Of a DNA stretch of 64,000 bases, positions 25,321 through 34,629 are shown piece after piece; the first letter of the stretch is position 1; every line of letters starts with the position of its first letter. The position numbers and the translations under genes are program-made. The stretch comes from Anaerolineae bacterium (GTDB lineage Bacteria; Chloroflexota; Anaerolineae; Promineifilales; Promineifilaceae), in contig JAHDWK010000011.1 in assembly GCA_023382655.1 (NCBI GenBank), forward strand, positions 1 through 64,000. Direction: 5' to 3'. The notes under the pieces are model-generated. The model made no database searches and was not told where the DNA came from. It was given only the letters and a program-made list of their open reading frames with translations.

Positions 25321-26958
25321 ATGAGTGGCAGAAGTTGGTGGTCTGTTGGCCTTATCGGATTTTTCCTGCTCACGCTTGTCTCGGCCACAGTGGCGCAGAA
25401 TGCGACTCCCACTCTGACAGTGGCGACCGAAGATTCGCCGCTCATCATACAGGGCCGGCTGGATGGGCAAACGAGCAGTTTCAGCGGCAATGTGCGCTTG
25501 ACAGTAACCGGAAGTGATGCGGCTGCTTTACTTCTGCTGGCCTCGGATCTGGCACATGACAGCCAACCTGCCTGGCAAATTGACCGAAGTAGTGTTTCTA
25601 TTCCTGCCGGTATCAACCTCAGTGATGGACAGCCACAGGATATGCGCGTGACCATCAATAATGCTCATCATCCCGGCGTTTATACCGGTGCCTTGAAATT
25701 CATGCTGCCCGGCCAGACCGAGGCTGAGGCACTGGTAATTCCCCTGGAACTGCGCCTGAATGCCGTGCCTAAAGTTGTGCCCCTTATGCCGGCGCTTTCC
25801 TGGCAGGTGGCAAACTGCAACTCCTGGCTGGATTGCCGACTGGCGACCATGTTTTTACCCGAAAGTGTGGTGCAAGATGTCTGGGATGTGTGGCTGGACA
25901 ATCAGACGCCTCAGGCGGTAGAGGTTTCTGACAGAGTAGCGATATTGCAGGGCGCGGCAAACGGCCGTACAACACAGCCCAATCAGGTAATGATAGCTGT
26001 GCCGCACACCTTACCTGCCAACCAGCCGGCCCCAATCCCCGTTACCATCAACCGGCAGCAACTTGCGCCTGATAGTTATCAGGGAACGTTGCGCTTCACC
26101 ATTGAAGGCGCAACAGAACCACTGTCAATACCCACTACTCTCGCAGTGCGCCAGGGACCCCTGTGGGCGCTGGTGGTTGTCTTGTTGGGCATTTTACTGG
26201 GCCGACTGGTACGGGATATGGAAACGCCCATTGCCCAAACCCAGGTCAGGCTGATACCAGAGTATCTGCGCTTACGGGCAGCCGCTGATGGACTGAAAGA
26301 GGCCGAAGACCGAGTTGATGCGCTGGCGCAGTTGGCAGCGTTTAAGCAGCGGCTAGACCGAGGGAAAGAGACAGAGGACGTTTTGTCGTCCGACCTGACG
26401 GCGATTGAGGCGCGCATCCAGTTTTATGCCAGCCTGGAAGCGTTGGCGGCTGATTTGCCCGCCGGATTAAAAGATAGGTTGGCACCCCAGTTTATGGAAG
26501 CAAGACGAGCAGTGCGAGACGGCCGTCAGCAGGACGCCGAACGCTGTTACACTGAAATTGAAAGCGCCATCAAAGCCGCTACCGAAGACCAATTATTGGG
26601 CAGCGGCAAACGGAGAGAGGCATTTGAGAGACAGTTGGGGGCGTTACAGGCGAGTGTGAAGGGGTTGGCAACGGCCGTTTCCGTCAGAACAACCTCTATA
26701 GGGCTGCGGCTGTTGGCCCGGCTATCCGGTATTCGTCTCAACGCTGATGTGCGCTTCTGGATTGTACGGCCGATTATCTCCCTGGTACTGCTGGTGCTAC
26801 TGGTGTTGTGGGGTATGCAGGCCCTATACGTAAACGCAGGCACAACTTTTGGCGCAGCCGGTGTGTATGATTATACGGCGCTATTGCTGTGGGGGCTGAC
26901 GGCCGATGTCGTCAGTCGCAGCTTGAGCAACATGCCAACCAGGCTGGACAAGGGCTAA
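25321..26958 (+). CDS. Membrane-anchored protein paired with CHAT protease
   Basis: 545 residues from the ATG at 25321 (GAGAGG upstream; an in-frame GTG at 25315 is possible). The N-terminal hydrophobic stretch WWSVGLIGFFLLTLVSATVA is a signal peptide. A beta-rich extracytoplasmic region (to about 280) is followed by a membrane segment (LWALVVVLLGILLGRLV). Then comes a charged helical region (about 310-460), and two more membrane segments near the end (PIISLVLLVLLVLWGM and DYTALLLWGLTAD). I do not recognise the family. It starts two bases after the CHAT stop, so the two are co-translated. A role as membrane sensor, anchor or cleavage target of the CHAT protease is an inference from context. 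Confidence 0.6.
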   Translation: MSGRSWWSVGLIGFFLLTLVSATVAQNATPTLTVATEDSPLIIQGRLDGQTSSFSGNVRLTVTGSDAAALLLLASDLAHDSQPAWQIDRSSVSIPAGINLSDGQPQDMRVTINNAHHPGVYTGALKFMLPGQTEAEALVIPLELRLNAVPKVVPLMPALSWQVANCNSWLDCRLATMFLPESVVQDVWDVWLDNQTPQAVEVSDRVAILQGAANGRTTQPNQVMIAVPHTLPANQPAPIPVTINRQQLAPDSYQGTLRFTIEGATEPLSIPTTLAVRQGPLWALVVVLLGILLGRLVRDMETPIAQTQVRLIPEYLRLRAAADGLKEAEDRVDALAQLAAFKQRLDRGKETEDVLSSDLTAIEARIQFYASLEALAADLPAGLKDRLAPQFMEARRAVRDGRQQDAERCYTEIESAIKAATEDQLLGSGKRREAFERQLGALQASVKGLATAVSVRTTSIGLRLLARLSGIRLNADVRFWIVRPIISLVLLVLLVLWGMQALYVNAGTTFGAAGVYDYTALLLWGLTADVVSRSLSNMPTRLDKG

Positions 26959-26984
26959 GACCGGGCAAACTGCTCACTTCACGA

Positions 26985-29900
26985 TTAAGATACATCAGCC
27001 TCCAGTTGGTGTTGAGTCCTGATTAAACGGTTAAATTCCCACAGGCCTTTGTAGCTAGACGTTGCAGCTATCTGGCTCAATATGCTGAATAATGGCCTGC
27101 GAATTTCTTGTTCAAACTCTGGCCATGCTAAGATAAAGGGACGAAAAGCCAATCGAACAGTAGGTTGGTCCAGCTGATCACTGTCAGCGACCTTCTTGAT
27201 CCATTTGCACACCAGATCTGTATCTAAGCCCGAATGTAAAAGCTTACTGAAAACGTAGGCTTTCGGTTTGATCAATTCGCCTGCATTATCGCCAGTCGGG
27301 ACTTCAAGTAAGAAATCACGTATCTGGGCCAACAATTCAGGTGGGCAGCCTGCGTTTTCTCGCACCCACATCAAGCAGAGATTGGCAACGACCTCAGCGT
27401 AACACTGGGCAAAAGCTCGTATTTTCTCTATTACTTCTGACTCAAATACAACTGATATTGTTTCATACCAAACCGAGGTTGGATGTATCCTACCTTGAAA
27501 TAAGGTTGTAACACTGCTTAGGACTTCAGCTTCGGTTTCTTGCATGGCTATGCCTCTTGTCATCTGCTGGGCTATTTCTTTAACTCGATCCTCGGAAGCA
27601 GCGATGGCCATGCGGGCGCGGTCAAGGTCAGACCAATCTTGGGTCTCAGATTCGTTGAGAATGCCTAATATCTCCACGCATGCGCTACCAATATCTTGGA
27701 CTAACTCTGAGTCAAGCCAAGACAGTTCCCATTCATTGCTACCAAGAAAAGCCTGTTGAGTCCGGTGCGACACACCACACTGCAACGCGACATCTCTGAT
27801 TAAAGGTTTGGCATGATACCCTACTAAATGCACATCGGTTTTTAAGAGGCCATGTAACAGATAGGAAGCCGTGTAATTCAGCGAACTTCCCAGCGCAGGA
27901 TCAAAGAACCCAAATAGTTGTGGCTCCGGGCGAGAGTTTATGGGTCGAGACCTCAGGTCTGATACCAAACCATGAATCACACTCTCGGCTGTGCCCAAAC
28001 TGATTTGTGAGTGTGTGGACAGAGTATCAATAATGAAGCCAGCGCCCACGTAAGCCAAATAGACAAGTTCTTCATGAAAATGGGTGTCAGCTTGAGACCA
28101 GGTTTCATAGAACCAGTGACAAAGTAGTAACTGCAATTGAGTCATTACTGTCTGGTAGCTCTCTTCCACAGCCGATCCCTGTAATATCCGGCTAATCAAA
28201 ATATCAAGGCGTTCTTCGTAGCCTGATAGACCTTCATCTTGATGGGGGACAGTCATTTCACGGCCGTTTAGCCAGTCACGCACTATCAAAACGACATTTG
28301 CCTTTAGCGCCAGCGATACACTCTCCTCAGCTACTTTTATGAGTTGCTGAATTATCTCATGCTGTACGGTACCTGTAAGGTCTAAGAGCTGGGAAAGCAA
28401 TCTATGGCGAAGAATTGGCACATCAAGAAAGATAGAATAGCCAAAAGGAATCAAAATCTGTACCGGATTGGTTTCGTAAGAGGCCAAATCAATGGATGAT
28501 GGTATTTGACTAGCCCATGAAACCAGGTCATTAGCAGAAGTCCAATCGAATGAAGGCATTTGCAACCACTCACGGACAACAATAGGCTCTATACTAGCAA
28601 GAAGTAGCATAACGCTATTTGGATTAAGTTGTGCAGCCTGTGCTAAGAATTCTCTGGCGATCGGCCACTTGCCCAGCAGCCTATGCCGCATAACATTACC
28701 AAGCTGCATACCTTCATCGCTTTCTTCTAGATAAACCTTTTCCATCGCCATCCAATCATCGGTTGAAAGTTGATGGCTTTCCAGAGAGGTTAATCCAAAT
28801 TCCCATAGCGTTTTTCTATGGAGAGCATAAGGGCTATTAAAACCAGGTAAGATACATATAGTCTCAGCGGGGACATGTAAATTGGGGTATTGTGTATAAG
28901 CTTCGGTGGGAATGACCTGTGACTGCAAAAATATCGACCCTGACGCTACTGGTTTCGCTTTAAGTGTAACCAGACCAACAACTATGGTGTCTTTCGTTGG
29001 ATCTGCTAACAACTCACCGATAGCAAGTTGCAAATCACGATTCCAGTCCTGGAGTGGTAACCGAAACTCAAGCGTTCCTCCTATTTCTTGAGCTACCTGG
29101 AACGTGACTAGCTCTTGGAGTTCGAGTCCGATTTCCTCTCGTAATTGATGGCCAATATCTGAGGATAGTAGATACTTAATGATAGGGAGCGGAGTTACAT
29201 TCAATATCTGGTCGAGGTATAACAGGCTTACCTGGCGCTGAACAGTATCTTCCCCTTCATCCAACATGGCCAGTGGGTAACGAATTAGCTGGTACCAGGC
29301 TTCCTCCAGGACTTCGGCTGGAACAGCCGAATGAAGGATGACTTGATTTAGCCAATGACTGTAATCTAATAGTCGCTTGTCAGAGAGTCTCCCTTCGTTC
29401 TTTTCTTCAGTAAAAGTTACCTCGGCTGTAATGGCGATAAATAGCGAGGCAAATAACATTGGCTCATTGCCCAGTATCAGCGTACCAGCATGGCGGCTTA
29501 AATCAAGTTCGGCAAAAATGGCCGCCCCTACATCTACCGAGATGTTCTCTGCATATAGTCGATACATGGTGACGACCAATTGTCCCTGGTAGGCGCCGAG
29601 CAACTGCCTACCATACTTTTCGCGGACATCCGGTGCGTTCCTGGCAACTTCCCAAAAACCAATCACACTGTTTCGGTAATGCTGAAATAGGCTGGCCAAA
29701 GGTTTACTCCTAACATCCCGTCCTTGTTGCAAATGCCACAAGATATGTTCTGGATTAATAGGCAAAAAATAGTAACCCCAATCCACCAACCGGCCGTAAT
29801 AGGTATGATAATTTTCTGGGCTTATTCTCTCGGCCGTACCTGGGAAATTGTGGGCAAAGGCGAGAAAAGAATCGGTACCAAAGGTAAAAGGTGGGCGTCT

Positions 29901-32900
29901 ATTGTTGATGTTAAATACCTTGGTTAAGCGGTCGTCTGTCCAGATAGGTAGGTCTCTACGTGTGGCAATCCCTATCAACTCATCACAATAGTCAAACAAC
30001 ATTTGTTCAGTGGGATTCAGTCTCATATCTTCATCTGAATCAATTCCTTGTTCTTTCAGGAAAGCCTGACGGATTGAATACTCTGCTGCTGGAATAGACT
30101 CAAAAACAATGAGACCGGTTTCCTCGCCCTGGTAAATCAAGTGGCGCATTTCCCGGAATGCTTCCCTAGTGTCTCGTCCAAATTCATAGGCTGCAATCTC
30201 ATTTAGTAGCCTGTCGTATGCTGGTCTTACTAGATGGATCTGATCCAGATAACCAAATAGTGCGTTTACGTTGCCATACATCGCCCAGGTTACTACAGTA
30301 GAGATATTTACAACGAGCTGGCGTGCATCTTTGAGTTGGCTAATCAAATGCAATTCCTGCTCTCTGATGGGATGTTTATTTTGTTTGAGGAAGTCCTGAA
30401 CAATCGAGTCAATTTCACCAGCCTCTGCCAGTAGATCAGCAAGAGCAACAATACCGATGGCGGTTTCTGGTGTAGGCTCATTTGGAGACAGGTGTTCATT
30501 CAAATAAACCAGATTGTTTTCTTTGGCCACCGCCTTTTCGGTATGGCTGCCGGAGAGATCCCGTCCTTGTTCAACATTAACTTCCTCATGCCAGATGACC
30601 TTGCTCACCCATCTGATTAGAGCGTCACGAACCGCGCATTGCGCCTGATAATGAGCAAGCTGGCCGAATGTAGCCAGGCGGTTTTGTTCGTCAAGCAAAA
30701 GGTGACGTAGCGCGCTGGGCATGAAAACTCGCTCAAAATATCGAGAAAGAACAGTTAGTATATTTGAGCCAAATAGAAACCACATTGAGAGCCACGCTGT
30801 ATAGTCAAGAACTATGTTACGAGGGCAATTTCCCATTAAGCGGGCAATATCCTGAAGTTGTTCGCCGTGAGCAATATAGCGCATCATTCCACCATACGGC
30901 GACATTTCATAATGAGCCTGAAAAGGTGACACATTGCGCCACAAAGATAGCATTAGCCAGGTTATATTTCCGGCCCGATACACTTTTGTGATATCTACCC
31001 CTTTCTCTTGCCAATCTCGCACCATGGTTGGCAGTTCATCAATGGAAATTGGAATGAAGGGGCTTTGTTCCGCGAAACGGCCGCCGGGCAGAAAAGCTCT
31101 CAAGGCATCTCCCACTTCTGGCAAAAGTTCGTTTCCGGTCGGGTGACTGATAAACCAAAGATGTAATGCAGTTCTGGGATCATCCGGAAAGGTTTGCGCC
31201 GCTTTTAAGGCCGAGGCGAAGCTCTTTCCAGATTGGCCAGCGTGTAGATAAGCATGCGATAGGTCAAGATAAGCTTCAACTTCGTCAGGGAACTTATGGA
31301 TACATTCTCGCAGAACGGTAACCGCCTGATCCTCATCTCCTAATAGCTGATAACTGCCGCTCAAATGGAGCAAATGAAACGAGTGCGCCAACCCATTACT
31401 GCGAATCCACTCTAAATCATCGCGGGCGTCAGTGATGCGGCTCAAACGGATAAGTGTGCGGGCTCTGTTTTCGCGGATATACCGTTCACTAAGCCGTACG
31501 TCATCAACAGATGCTAGAAGGTCAAGGATTTCTTCAAACTGGTTAGCATTCCAGAGAGCAGCGAGGTATTGTGCAACGGATCGTCGTGTTCGCACTAATA
31601 CAAAAAGCTTTTGAGCGCAATGGAATGCTTGATGGTAGTTTTGTAGATTGTGGTGGACAACAAAGCCGGCTGCCAGAATTTCTGGGTGTTCAGGCATAAC
31701 GTCTTCCACTTTTGTTAACCATTCTGCTGCGAGATCGAATTGGCCTTGTTCGCTGTAGAGCCATATGTGAAATAGAGGTTCCAGTCTGGGATGCGGCAGA
31801 TAAGACCTCACGTGTTCCAGCCATATCAAAGCGCGGTTCACATTTTTGCCTTGCTGCCATAAGCGTAGAACAGTGAAAACATAATAGGCGAACTCTTCAC
31901 TGACATCCTGAAAACGCTCAATTTGCTTTTCCAGGATATCCGCCACTTCGATTGCTCTAGCTTCAGTATCGGCAACAGTCCCCGCCATTTTCAGAACGTG
32001 CGCAGGGGCGGCAGATGGCTCATTAACTAATGAGGCAAAATCCAGTAGGGTGAGGGGTAAGTGAGTAACCTCTGCCAGATTAAATTCTGGGCTTTTAAGA
32101 ATTATCAGGAGAGAGTTTTGGGGATCAAGCCTGGTTAAAGCAGTGACCCATTCAACAAGGTGTTCTTTGTTTCCCTCCTCATCCAGGCACAGGTGAATAG
32201 CGTTGTTGTACATATGTATTGCGTTTTGGCGGCAATCGTGCTGCTCATATAGTTCACCGGCTTTGGCAAACAATTTAGCTGCCTGAAACTGCAATTCATG
32301 ATCAATTAAGTCGCCCAGGTCGAGACCGAGGTAAAACTCAGGGAATATGTCATATGTCTGGCAGAACATACGAAATCGCGTATTTGCCAGGCGGAGAAGG
32401 CTATGGGCGGCGATTTCGTGGCTGCTGGCGGTTGGCGCCTGTCTAACCAGAATCTCGGCCGTTTCTTGAGCCGCTTCTTTGTTACCCGCAACGGTGTAGA
32501 AGCCCATGGTAGCCCTGCACCAATTGGCGTTTGTATATCTCCAGGCAGGGCTGACAGAGCCATCGTCAATAAATTGCTGGCACCTATCTATTTGATTGGT
32601 TTCAACATAGATAGAAAATCGAAGGCGAAGGGCTTCATCGGTGGGAATGCTGGACAACGCCTCAAGCGCTGTGTCCGCATCACCAAGATCAAATCGCAAC
32701 AAAGCCTGGGTAATGTGGCACTGTAATAGATCGTCATTTTCGGATAGGGCTTCCGCTTTAGATAGATACTCAGAACAGCGTTGAGGTTTGCCGTTTGTAT
32801 AGCGTGGCAAGTGGGAAACGGCCGCCAACCGGTAAATTCTAGCCTTTAGTTCCGTGTTGATAGGGGCTTCTTTGGTTTCATATTGCTCAATTTCCGCAAC

Positions 32901-33146
32901 AATGTCTGCAATTGGATTTCGCACTACTTCAAAATAGCCGGAATTTGCTTTGGAGCGAAGTGTTTCATATCTTTCGTGCCAGCGTCGCTCGTTTGCGGTA
33001 ATGAGTTCTTGTTGAAGACGGCCGGTGTCAGAATCGGTATAGATATTGGTTATTTGGGTTATGTTTTTGGCGCTGGCTCCAGCTTCTACCTTAACCGACT
33101 GGCTAAACTTATCGTTATGGGCATCACTTTCGATTTTTGCGGCCAT
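26985..33146 (-). CDS. Giant TPR protein with PIN-like nuclease segment
   Basis: 2053 residues. The N-terminus (KFSQSVKVEAGASAKNITQI) resembles the short beta-hairpin tags seen in predicted conflict-system proteins. Residues about 90-720 are many degenerate TPR-like repeats. Around 775-1090 lies a PIN-like segment: NIVLDYTAWLSMWFL (first acidic strand), MPSALRHLLLDEQNR, and LPIWTDDRLTKVFN followed by FGTDSFL, the usual acidic positions of PIN ribonucleases. The remaining 960 residues are helical with no clear motif. It follows the caspase-like gene by five bases on the same strand, so they form a two-gene module. RNA cleavage by the PIN part is inferred only. The gene is visibly AT-richer than its neighbours and has one ACGGCCGT site in 6 kb, which points to transfer. 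Confidence 0.7.
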   Translation of the reverse strand: MAAKIESDAHNDKFSQSVKVEAGASAKNITQITNIYTDSDTGRLQQELITANERRWHERYETLRSKANSGYFEVVRNPIADIVAEIEQYETKEAPINTELKARIYRLAAVSHLPRYTNGKPQRCSEYLSKAEALSENDDLLQCHITQALLRFDLGDADTALEALSSIPTDEALRLRFSIYVETNQIDRCQQFIDDGSVSPAWRYTNANWCRATMGFYTVAGNKEAAQETAEILVRQAPTASSHEIAAHSLLRLANTRFRMFCQTYDIFPEFYLGLDLGDLIDHELQFQAAKLFAKAGELYEQHDCRQNAIHMYNNAIHLCLDEEGNKEHLVEWVTALTRLDPQNSLLIILKSPEFNLAEVTHLPLTLLDFASLVNEPSAAPAHVLKMAGTVADTEARAIEVADILEKQIERFQDVSEEFAYYVFTVLRLWQQGKNVNRALIWLEHVRSYLPHPRLEPLFHIWLYSEQGQFDLAAEWLTKVEDVMPEHPEILAAGFVVHHNLQNYHQAFHCAQKLFVLVRTRRSVAQYLAALWNANQFEEILDLLASVDDVRLSERYIRENRARTLIRLSRITDARDDLEWIRSNGLAHSFHLLHLSGSYQLLGDEDQAVTVLRECIHKFPDEVEAYLDLSHAYLHAGQSGKSFASALKAAQTFPDDPRTALHLWFISHPTGNELLPEVGDALRAFLPGGRFAEQSPFIPISIDELPTMVRDWQEKGVDITKVYRAGNITWLMLSLWRNVSPFQAHYEMSPYGGMMRYIAHGEQLQDIARLMGNCPRNIVLDYTAWLSMWFLFGSNILTVLSRYFERVFMPSALRHLLLDEQNRLATFGQLAHYQAQCAVRDALIRWVSKVIWHEEVNVEQGRDLSGSHTEKAVAKENNLVYLNEHLSPNEPTPETAIGIVALADLLAEAGEIDSIVQDFLKQNKHPIREQELHLISQLKDARQLVVNISTVVTWAMYGNVNALFGYLDQIHLVRPAYDRLLNEIAAYEFGRDTREAFREMRHLIYQGEETGLIVFESIPAAEYSIRQAFLKEQGIDSDEDMRLNPTEQMLFDYCDELIGIATRRDLPIWTDDRLTKVFNINNRRPPFTFGTDSFLAFAHNFPGTAERISPENYHTYYGRLVDWGYYFLPINPEHILWHLQQGRDVRSKPLASLFQHYRNSVIGFWEVARNAPDVREKYGRQLLGAYQGQLVVTMYRLYAENISVDVGAAIFAELDLSRHAGTLILGNEPMLFASLFIAITAEVTFTEEKNEGRLSDKRLLDYSHWLNQVILHSAVPAEVLEEAWYQLIRYPLAMLDEGEDTVQRQVSLLYLDQILNVTPLPIIKYLLSSDIGHQLREEIGLELQELVTFQVAQEIGGTLEFRLPLQDWNRDLQLAIGELLADPTKDTIVVGLVTLKAKPVASGSIFLQSQVIPTEAYTQYPNLHVPAETICILPGFNSPYALHRKTLWEFGLTSLESHQLSTDDWMAMEKVYLEESDEGMQLGNVMRHRLLGKWPIAREFLAQAAQLNPNSVMLLLASIEPIVVREWLQMPSFDWTSANDLVSWASQIPSSIDLASYETNPVQILIPFGYSIFLDVPILRHRLLSQLLDLTGTVQHEIIQQLIKVAEESVSLALKANVVLIVRDWLNGREMTVPHQDEGLSGYEERLDILISRILQGSAVEESYQTVMTQLQLLLCHWFYETWSQADTHFHEELVYLAYVGAGFIIDTLSTHSQISLGTAESVIHGLVSDLRSRPINSRPEPQLFGFFDPALGSSLNYTASYLLHGLLKTDVHLVGYHAKPLIRDVALQCGVSHRTQQAFLGSNEWELSWLDSELVQDIGSACVEILGILNESETQDWSDLDRARMAIAASEDRVKEIAQQMTRGIAMQETEAEVLSSVTTLFQGRIHPTSVWYETISVVFESEVIEKIRAFAQCYAEVVANLCLMWVRENAGCPPELLAQIRDFLLEVPTGDNAGELIKPKAYVFSKLLHSGLDTDLVCKWIKKVADSDQLDQPTVRLAFRPFILAWPEFEQEIRRPLFSILSQIAATSSYKGLWEFNRLIRTQHQLEADVS

Positions 33147-33151
33147 TATTT

Positions 33152-34147
33152 TTATCTCTTGATACGCTGGGTTACACCCATAACCACACTGTCCTTTGCT
33201 TCAACTGTTTGTGAGCCTGTTTTGCCACTATTATCCTGACGCACATCTTGAACCCAACTGTTTTCCGCCAGCACATGCTGCACAAATGCCGCCGTTTCTT
33301 GCTGTACGGCCGTCGTCCCCCCATCCGGCAAGCCTTTCCCACCTTGTAACAAAGATATAGGAAAATCTTCTGTTGCCATGTCGAAGAAGGGCGACTGTTC
33401 AGCCTGCCGCTGTGCCTGGGCCGACTGCGGTACAGTCTGGCCAAGATGGTTCATCAGGTTGGAAACACGTACCAGCGTATCACCCGGTTTGTTATTTGCC
33501 CCTTGCAGTGCTTCGATAAGGTGATAGGTGTAGATGCTCAGGGTGTTGTCCTGGCGAATCCATGATTTTTGTGCGCCTCGTGAGGAGGTGAAAACGGCGC
33601 GCCCTTCGCCTTGTTTGAGTGTTTTAGCAATGCTTTTTGGCAGGGAAACGGCCGTAAACTCAGTCGGCAATTCTAAACCGGATGGGTCTTTGGCCGTTGC
33701 CATTCCTTGGGCATGGCAGCTATCAATGATTACCAGCAACCGCTTTGCCTGAATCTGTTCCAGGGCGGTGATAAAGTCGGTAGAGCTTAGAGCAGTGCCA
33801 GTAATGTTAAACGGGTTGACGTCGCCGGGAACCAAGTAGTAATTGCCAGTTTTTTCCTCCAGCCAGCCGTGGCCAGAGAAATAAACAATGGCCGTCGCCT
33901 CCCTATCCTTCTCTGTCTGTACCTTCAACCAGCTCAATCCGTCCATAATTGCCTGACGGTTGGCGTTGGCGTCATGCAGCAAACGCACGTGATGCTGGTC
34001 ATCAGAGTAGGCGCACAGGTTGGCATCTATCAATACACTGCGCAATGCCTGCGCATCCTTTACAGTGACTGGCAGCGACCAGTTACTATAGGTGCAAGTG
34101 CCCACCCCAATAAGTAGTGCGAATCCGTGCTCGAAATACTGCGACAT
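33152..34147 (-). CDS. Caspase-like protease (peptidase C14, metacaspase type)
   Basis: 331 residues with a complete N-terminal caspase domain. GFALLIGVGTC opens the first strand, the catalytic His is H93 in YFSGHGW, and the catalytic Cys is C144 in IIDSCHAQG. TSSRGAQKSW and the following YTYHLIEAL are typical late elements. The C-terminal 80 residues are a low-complexity Q/A-rich tail without a known domain. Such proteases act as effectors in abortive infection or cell-death systems. It precedes the giant TPR/PIN gene by five bases. GGGAAGG lies five bases before the ATG. A convincing promoter (34190-34218) faces it in the divergent intergenic region shared with the TrypCo1 operon. Confidence 0.88.
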   Translation of the reverse strand: MSQYFEHGFALLIGVGTCTYSNWSLPVTVKDAQALRSVLIDANLCAYSDDQHHVRLLHDANANRQAIMDGLSWLKVQTEKDREATAIVYFSGHGWLEEKTGNYYLVPGDVNPFNITGTALSSTDFITALEQIQAKRLLVIIDSCHAQGMATAKDPSGLELPTEFTAVSLPKSIAKTLKQGEGRAVFTSSRGAQKSWIRQDNTLSIYTYHLIEALQGANNKPGDTLVRVSNLMNHLGQTVPQSAQAQRQAEQSPFFDMATEDFPISLLQGGKGLPDGGTTAVQQETAAFVQHVLAENSWVQDVRQDNSGKTGSQTVEAKDSVVMGVTQRIKR

Positions 34148-34189
34148 GGAACCTTCCCTATCCTATTAACGCATTATGGTGCATTATTT

Positions 34190-34218
34190 TTTATAATCCT
34201 TTCGTTAGCTGTCTGCAA
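34190..34218 (-). promoter_or_regulatory. Candidate promoter of the caspase-TPR operon
   Basis: On the minus strand TTGCAG (34213-34218) and TATAAA (34190-34195) are separated by exactly 17 bases, about 43 bases before the caspase start codon. The whole 134-base divergent region is AT-rich. Confidence 0.5.
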
Positions 34219-34230
34219 TTGTATTATAAT
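34202..34230 (+). promoter_or_regulatory. Candidate promoter of the TrypCo1-MoxR-vWA operon
   Basis: A perfect TATAAT lies at 34225-34230, with a poor -35 (TCGTTA) 17 bases upstream. It sits about 52 bases before the TrypCo1 start and overlaps the -35 region of the divergent caspase promoter, so the two operons could be regulated together. Confidence 0.4.
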
Positions 34231-34281
34231 GTGTTGGTCGAGCTTTCACACCCATCTATTAACGTTTTAAGAGGATGCGTT

Positions 34282-34629
34282 ATGCCAGTTTACCAAAACA
34301 CCCAAATAATCAACGACGAAGAAATCACCATCGCCATTGAGGTAGATAAACTGTCCGCCATACCTGGCCCTTACCAGGACTTGCGTGATGGCAGCAAGGG
34401 CCTGGCCGTTGTCCGGGACTTGTTTGGCGAAGGCATGACCCTGGCGCAAAACAGTGCTGCCCGCGTAGTCGAAAGTATGCGGCAGTTGAACGAAGCCATC
34501 AAGCCTGATGAGTTTGAACTGCAATTTGCTATCAAACTGGACACGGAAGTCGGCGCCATCATCGCCAAAACCAGCACTGAGGCCCAACTACAGGTGAAAA
34601 TGACCTGGAAACGAAAAGAGGAGGAATGA
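34282..34629 (+). CDS. TrypCo1 (trypsin co-occurring domain 1) small protein
   Basis: 115 residues from the ATG at 34282, preceded by GAGGA. The frame is open further upstream, but that part runs through the promoter. The C-terminal pattern FELQFAIKLDTEVGAIIAKT, then STEAQLQVKMTW, is the signature of the CU044_2847/TrypCo1 family: a small beta-rich domain that co-occurs with trypsin-like, caspase-like and CHAT proteases in predicted conflict systems. It probably acts as an adaptor or protease-associated recognition domain. It overlaps the MoxR gene by four bases, which fixes it as the first gene of this operon. Confidence 0.75.
   Translation: MPVYQNTQIINDEEITIAIEVDKLSAIPGPYQDLRDGSKGLAVVRDLFGEGMTLAQNSAARVVESMRQLNEAIKPDEFELQFAIKLDTEVGAIIAKTSTEAQLQVKMTWKRKEEE

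Noticed and set aside
6662..34147. Toxin-antitoxin pairs, transposases, integrases or attachment sites bounding the island
   Set aside because: None was seen on either strand; apart from the intron candidate at the left edge, no mobility gene is visible.
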